64,000 bases of DNA, from contig OW240913.1 in NCBI GenBank assembly GCA_933207985.1, positions 326,678,444-326,742,443 on the forward strand, written 5' to 3'. The notes beneath the pieces are model-generated. The model was not told the origin of the DNA. It did not search any database and worked only from the letters and a program-made list of their open reading frames with translations. Source of the DNA: Pelobates cultripes. Its lineage: Eukaryota > Chordata > Amphibia > Anura > Pelobatidae. Of the stretch, positions 60,790 to 64,000 are shown one piece after another; positions within the stretch are counted from its first letter, which is position 1, and the number at the start of each line of letters is the position of its first letter. The translations under genes were made by a program, and so were the position numbers.

Positions 60790-61837
60790 CCCTGTTGTCC
60801 CCTATGTTTTGTGCTTGCAGTCCCTGTGTGGGACAGATTATTGAATTACCATGCTTTTTCCTTGTTTCGCCTGGCCGTTCGGCAAATAACGTTCCCCTGA
60901 TTTGCTACCACAGTTCTAGTCGACAACCGAACAAAGTACCGAATGGCAGGCCACCAAGACGTGTAGTGTGCTGCTTATTAACACCAATAACCCCTGTTCA
61001 CACCTCAACAAACTGCAACTACATGAACATTCCAATCGGTCGGCTGCATGGCCGCAGTTTGTATGTGCAAACACGTGGCGGCGGTCATCTTGGAATACGA
61101 ACAGAGACAGCGGTGTTTGGTAGTCGAGTGTATGGAACTAAAATTGGCCACTCAACGGCGTGAACACCGCTGGGACTCCCACCTTCTGTTATATTCATGG
61201 AGATTTATGCGAACAGAGTGGTGTTCGGGGGGAGCAACTCCCGAACCAGATACTTATAACGAACATATACACAAACATGTATTTTATACTCCGGAAAGAG
61301 ACTGACCGCACAGCCTATTTTCATTGAACCATTTTGGGCAGGCGCCTCGTGTGCGGTCGGTCTAAAATATACCCCGATGGCATTTCGACTGTGTTCGTGG
61401 GATATGAGTGCTTTATTTTGACTATATTGGGCACTCAGACCCAGGCTATCCAGGGTTATAAGACTTAAGGGGGTATCTTGTGGGAAACTGTATGTTTTGG
61501 GGTCTTTATTATTATACATGTCCTAGACCTGAGGGTTAATGTAATTATGTTGTGTACTTTGTCTCAGTCTACTCTCAGGTTTAGTGGGGAATGCCCTTGG
61601 AATGAGTATTTGGAAACCCCTTGCATGGGGATTCTCATAAAGGCCATGTGTCGCTCCATTAAAATCAAATGCACACCCAGAGCTGAGTGTCGTCCAGTTG
61701 CTGGGGAGGTAGTGGGAGATTCTTAGATTACTTTGCAGTGTTTGGCTGTTCCTTTTGAGTATTCTACTTGTTCCTGAGCACATCTTGGAGTAACCAGTGG
61801 AGGAGAGTCCCTGCTAGGACTAGCACTCCACTACAAC
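60790..61837. mobile_element. LTR-like region, borders uncertain
   Basis: It shares with the LTRs at 18.1, 22.8 and 43.0 kb the CGGTGTT ... ATGGAACTAAAATTGG ... GAACACCGCTG block (61110-61175), the ACCGAAC/GTTCGG motifs and the GGCGGCGGTCATCTTGG segment. The right end CACTCCACTACA resembles their CGCTACA/GTTACA ends. No convincing left end or target duplication was found. Confidence 0.5.
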
Positions 61838-63000
61838 AGTTTCTTTGCTTCTGGAGGTGTCAGTAAATAAGGTTAAAGCAAATATGAAGCCTCCTGTCTT
61901 GCTGTGATATTGTTGTCTAATGATATGTTTATGTGCTCCATTGGCTCAAATACACGTTGCCAATATTTCTTCAATCAAAAAGTGATGGGCAGTGAAGAGG
62001 TTAATAAGGATGGACAAAATGTCTACTTCTAAACCGGAATTGTAGAAGCTTTTTTGTTTGGGGGGGGGAGGAGGGTACTAAAAAAGCAAAATAAATAAAT
62101 GGGAGGTTTTGCTTACTTAAATCATTCTTTATATACACCATTAAGGCACCTGTGTAATTGGTGCTTTGCTAAAATTGGGATGTAGTTTCTGCTTTGCTGA
62201 TTTCTTTTCAAAATTTCTTTTAATTTTGAAACCCATTACTTTGTATACAAATTCATTATATAAATCCTCTGTGAAAAGAACAGACTAGATGTATTTAACT
62301 TTCTTGAATTAACATATTAAATAGCTCCATCAACTTGACTACAATGATTCTAAATTGTAAATACCGTACTCAGCATACCGGCAGTCTTTGCATATGTTTC
62401 AAGAAATAACTGCTTAGAGATTAGTAGTCTAGAGAACTGAGGAATGTTTCTATACACAAAACAGAAGTTATGCAGTACATTCAAGTATAATGAATTATTA
62501 AGTGCTGAGGCATTATGTGTCCATGTATTTGAGGGTGGATGAGCAGAAGGATATTTAAAGAAATGTCATTTAGTGGGCCCTCTAATATGCCTAAAACACA
62601 TTTTAAAAGATATAACAATTGCTGTAAAAAAGAGTAAAGTTCTGTACATTAAATTTGACATTTTCCCTAATGGGTCTACAGAGAACTATGTTACTTTCTC
62701 TTTATTATGTCCTTAAAAAGATTATTTATTCTTAGACTGGTAGTAGTATAGCTTATCTTAACTCAGAAACTAAACTAGAAAATAAAGACAAAAGTAAGCT
62801 GTTACAACTGTTATATACCAGCCTTACAAAGTAATTGATCTCTGCAAAATTGTGTAATATCTATGGAAAATGTCATAACAGGATCAAATACAAGACAACG
62901 CATAGATTTTTGTTACTTGGTAAACATATAGCTTTGAATTTGTAATAGAATCAAAACTATTAATTTAATTTTAATAAACTTTCTCTAAATATATGCTTTA
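61838..63000. other. Unassigned AT-rich DNA
   Basis: No gene or complete element was recognised. A G-run lies at about 62059-62068. Confidence 0.5.
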
Positions 63001-63163
63001 GACTGTAAGCTCGTTTGAGCAGGGTCCTCATCAACCTATTGTTCCTCTAACATTTTGTAATTATCCTATTTATTGTTAAATTTGCCACTTTTTATAATAT
63101 TGTAAAGTGCTGCGGAATAAGTTGGCGTTATATAAATGCAAATTTTAATAATAATAATAAATA
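63000..63163 (+). repeat. Dispersed repeat ending in (AAT)n
   Basis: GACTGTAAGCTCGTTTGAGC, then AAAGTGCTGCGGAATAAGTT and GGCGTTATATAAA, closed by an AATAATAAT tail. The part near 63105-63135 is the inverse of a segment at 49590-49650, so it is a dispersed family; the simple 3' tail suggests a SINE or LINE end. Confidence 0.55.
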
Positions 63164-63834
63164 CCGTATTTATCGGCGTATAACACGCACCGGCGTATAA
63201 CACGCACCTCATTTTAAGAAGGAAATTTCAGAAAAAAAAAACTTAAATTTCAAATAAAGAACTTCTTACCCCCCTTTCTTACTCCCACCTCCCCCTCTTC
63301 TTACCCCCCTTTCTTACTCCCACCTCCCCCTCTTCTTACTCCTCCCCCTCTTCTACCCCCTTACCCTCGCCCCTTCTTACCCCCCTCCCCCTCTTCTTAC
63401 TCCCCCCAACTTCTTTTTACCCCCTCCCCTGTAGCGTGGCCGAGCTGCTCTGCTGTCCGCGGTGGCCGGCCGGAGTGATAGGAAGGTGCACGCTCAGTGT
63501 GCACCTTCCTGTCAGTCCAACCGGGTACAGGAAACAGAAACTCCTGTTCCGCGCGGAACAGGAGTTTCTGTTTCCTGTACCCGGTCGGACTGACAGGAAG
63601 GTGCACACTGAGCGTGCACCTTCCTATCACTCCGGCCGGGCACCGCGGACAGCAGAGCAGCTCGGCCACGCTACAGGGGAGGGGAGGTGAGAACCAACTG
63701 CAGCCGCCTGACCGCTCTTAACAGAGCGCTCAGGCGGCTGCAGCATTTAAAGGGCCGGCGTATAACACGCACCCATAATTTGCGCCCTATTTTCAGGGAG
63801 AAAAAGTGCGTGTTATACGCCGATAAATACGGTA
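63164..63834. mobile_element. Inverted-repeat element with CCGTATTTATCGGCG termini
   Basis: CCGTATTTATCGGCG is mirrored exactly by CGCCGATAAATACGG at the right, each followed inward by GTATAACACGCAC or its inverse. The left terminal unit GGCGTATAACACGCACC is present twice. Inside are a C/T-rich tract (63270-63430), a long palindrome (63421-63684) and a smaller one (63699-63744). No transposase was found. The layout resembles the element at 25994-27243. Confidence 0.75.
63421..63684. repeat. Near-perfect 264-bp palindrome
   Basis: The two 132-bp arms meet without a spacer at TTCCGC|GCGGAA (centre between 63552 and 63553). Arm landmarks are CCCCTCCCCTGTAGCGTGG and CCACGCTACAGGGGAGGGG; AGGAAGGTGCAC and GTGCACCTTCCT; CAGGAAACAGAAACTCCTG and its inverse. 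Only a few mismatches were seen. The two strands therefore give almost identical translated frames, which are not genes. Confidence 0.93.
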
Positions 63835-64000
63835 TATCAATAGCCTAGAAATCTTGCTTAATTTCCACAATGTTCTCTAAACTATAGGGTTTACTGCCCT
63901 ATGGCTCACTGCAGTAGATATTGTGGTACAAGGAGTCTTTATGTGCCAACCCCTTATTTTCTTTCATACTATTTTTGTTTGGTAACTACTTTGTTCAGCC

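Noticed and set aside
63397..63721. Pairs of similar reading frames on both strands
   Set aside because: They arise because the sequence is a palindrome and reads the same on both strands; GC-rich content lowers stop frequency.

Overview
The window looks like vertebrate nuclear DNA, most likely from an anuran amphibian. It is AT-rich and intron-bearing, and it is crowded with CR1/Rex1-type LINEs ending in 8-bp TATGTTTC-like tails, DIRS elements, a chromodomain Ty3/gypsy element, several LTR families, and hAT-like and TTAA-flanked MITEs. This is a judgement from the repeat mix; no species-specific marker was identified. There is one N gap of 100 bases (16417-16516).

Left end (about 1.7-11.5 kb, minus strand): the only host gene I can support. 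It is an eIF4G-like translation initiation factor gene read right to left. A 2.3-kb terminal exon (4000 to 1699) encodes three to four degenerate ~70-residue repeats, an eIF4E-binding motif (YDRNFLLQF), the conserved linker, and a complete MIF4G domain uninterrupted by introns. It stops just after MIF4G, so the MA3 and W2 domains of canonical eIF4G are absent. Upstream lie four tandem copies of a two-exon cassette (exon A, 201-207 bp; exon B, 111-114 bp). All eight exons are open, have splice-site-like borders and sit in phase 2-2, so any number can be joined without breaking frame. Two more copies of a 57-bp phase 2-2 candidate exon (C) lie at 10.1 and 11.4 kb. The 5' end and promoter were not found.

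12.3-19.2 kb: a broken chromodomain Ty3/gypsy element (minus) with a candidate 3' LTR, cut at its gag/protease border by the assembly gap; unassigned DNA; then a 1,004-bp solo LTR. 19.2-25.9 kb: unannotated AT-rich DNA, a large foldback element whose right arm holds an internally deleted LTR retroelement, and two small hAT-like MITEs. 26-30.3 kb: a palindrome-containing inverted-repeat element, a 5'-truncated LINE and a 473-bp solo LTR.

31.4-46 kb: a nest of insertions. A DIRS-like element (gag and start of reverse transcriptase at 33.6-35.4 kb; reverse transcriptase, RNase H and tyrosine recombinase at 39.3-41.27 kb) is split by a block holding a 22-bp minisatellite, a decayed hAT transposase gene itself split by a LINE, and a TTAA-flanked MITE. 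The recombinase runs into a long LINE (ORF1 remnant, endonuclease, reverse transcriptase), which is itself split by a 992-bp solo LTR.

46-64 kb: mostly unannotated AT-rich DNA with a LINE copy at 54.6-55.8 kb, microsatellites, a 630-bp hAT-type MITE with an expanded CA tract, an LTR-like region near 61 kb, and a 671-bp inverted-repeat element at the right end with a near-perfect 264-bp palindrome at its core. No RNA gene, CRISPR array or prokaryotic feature was seen.
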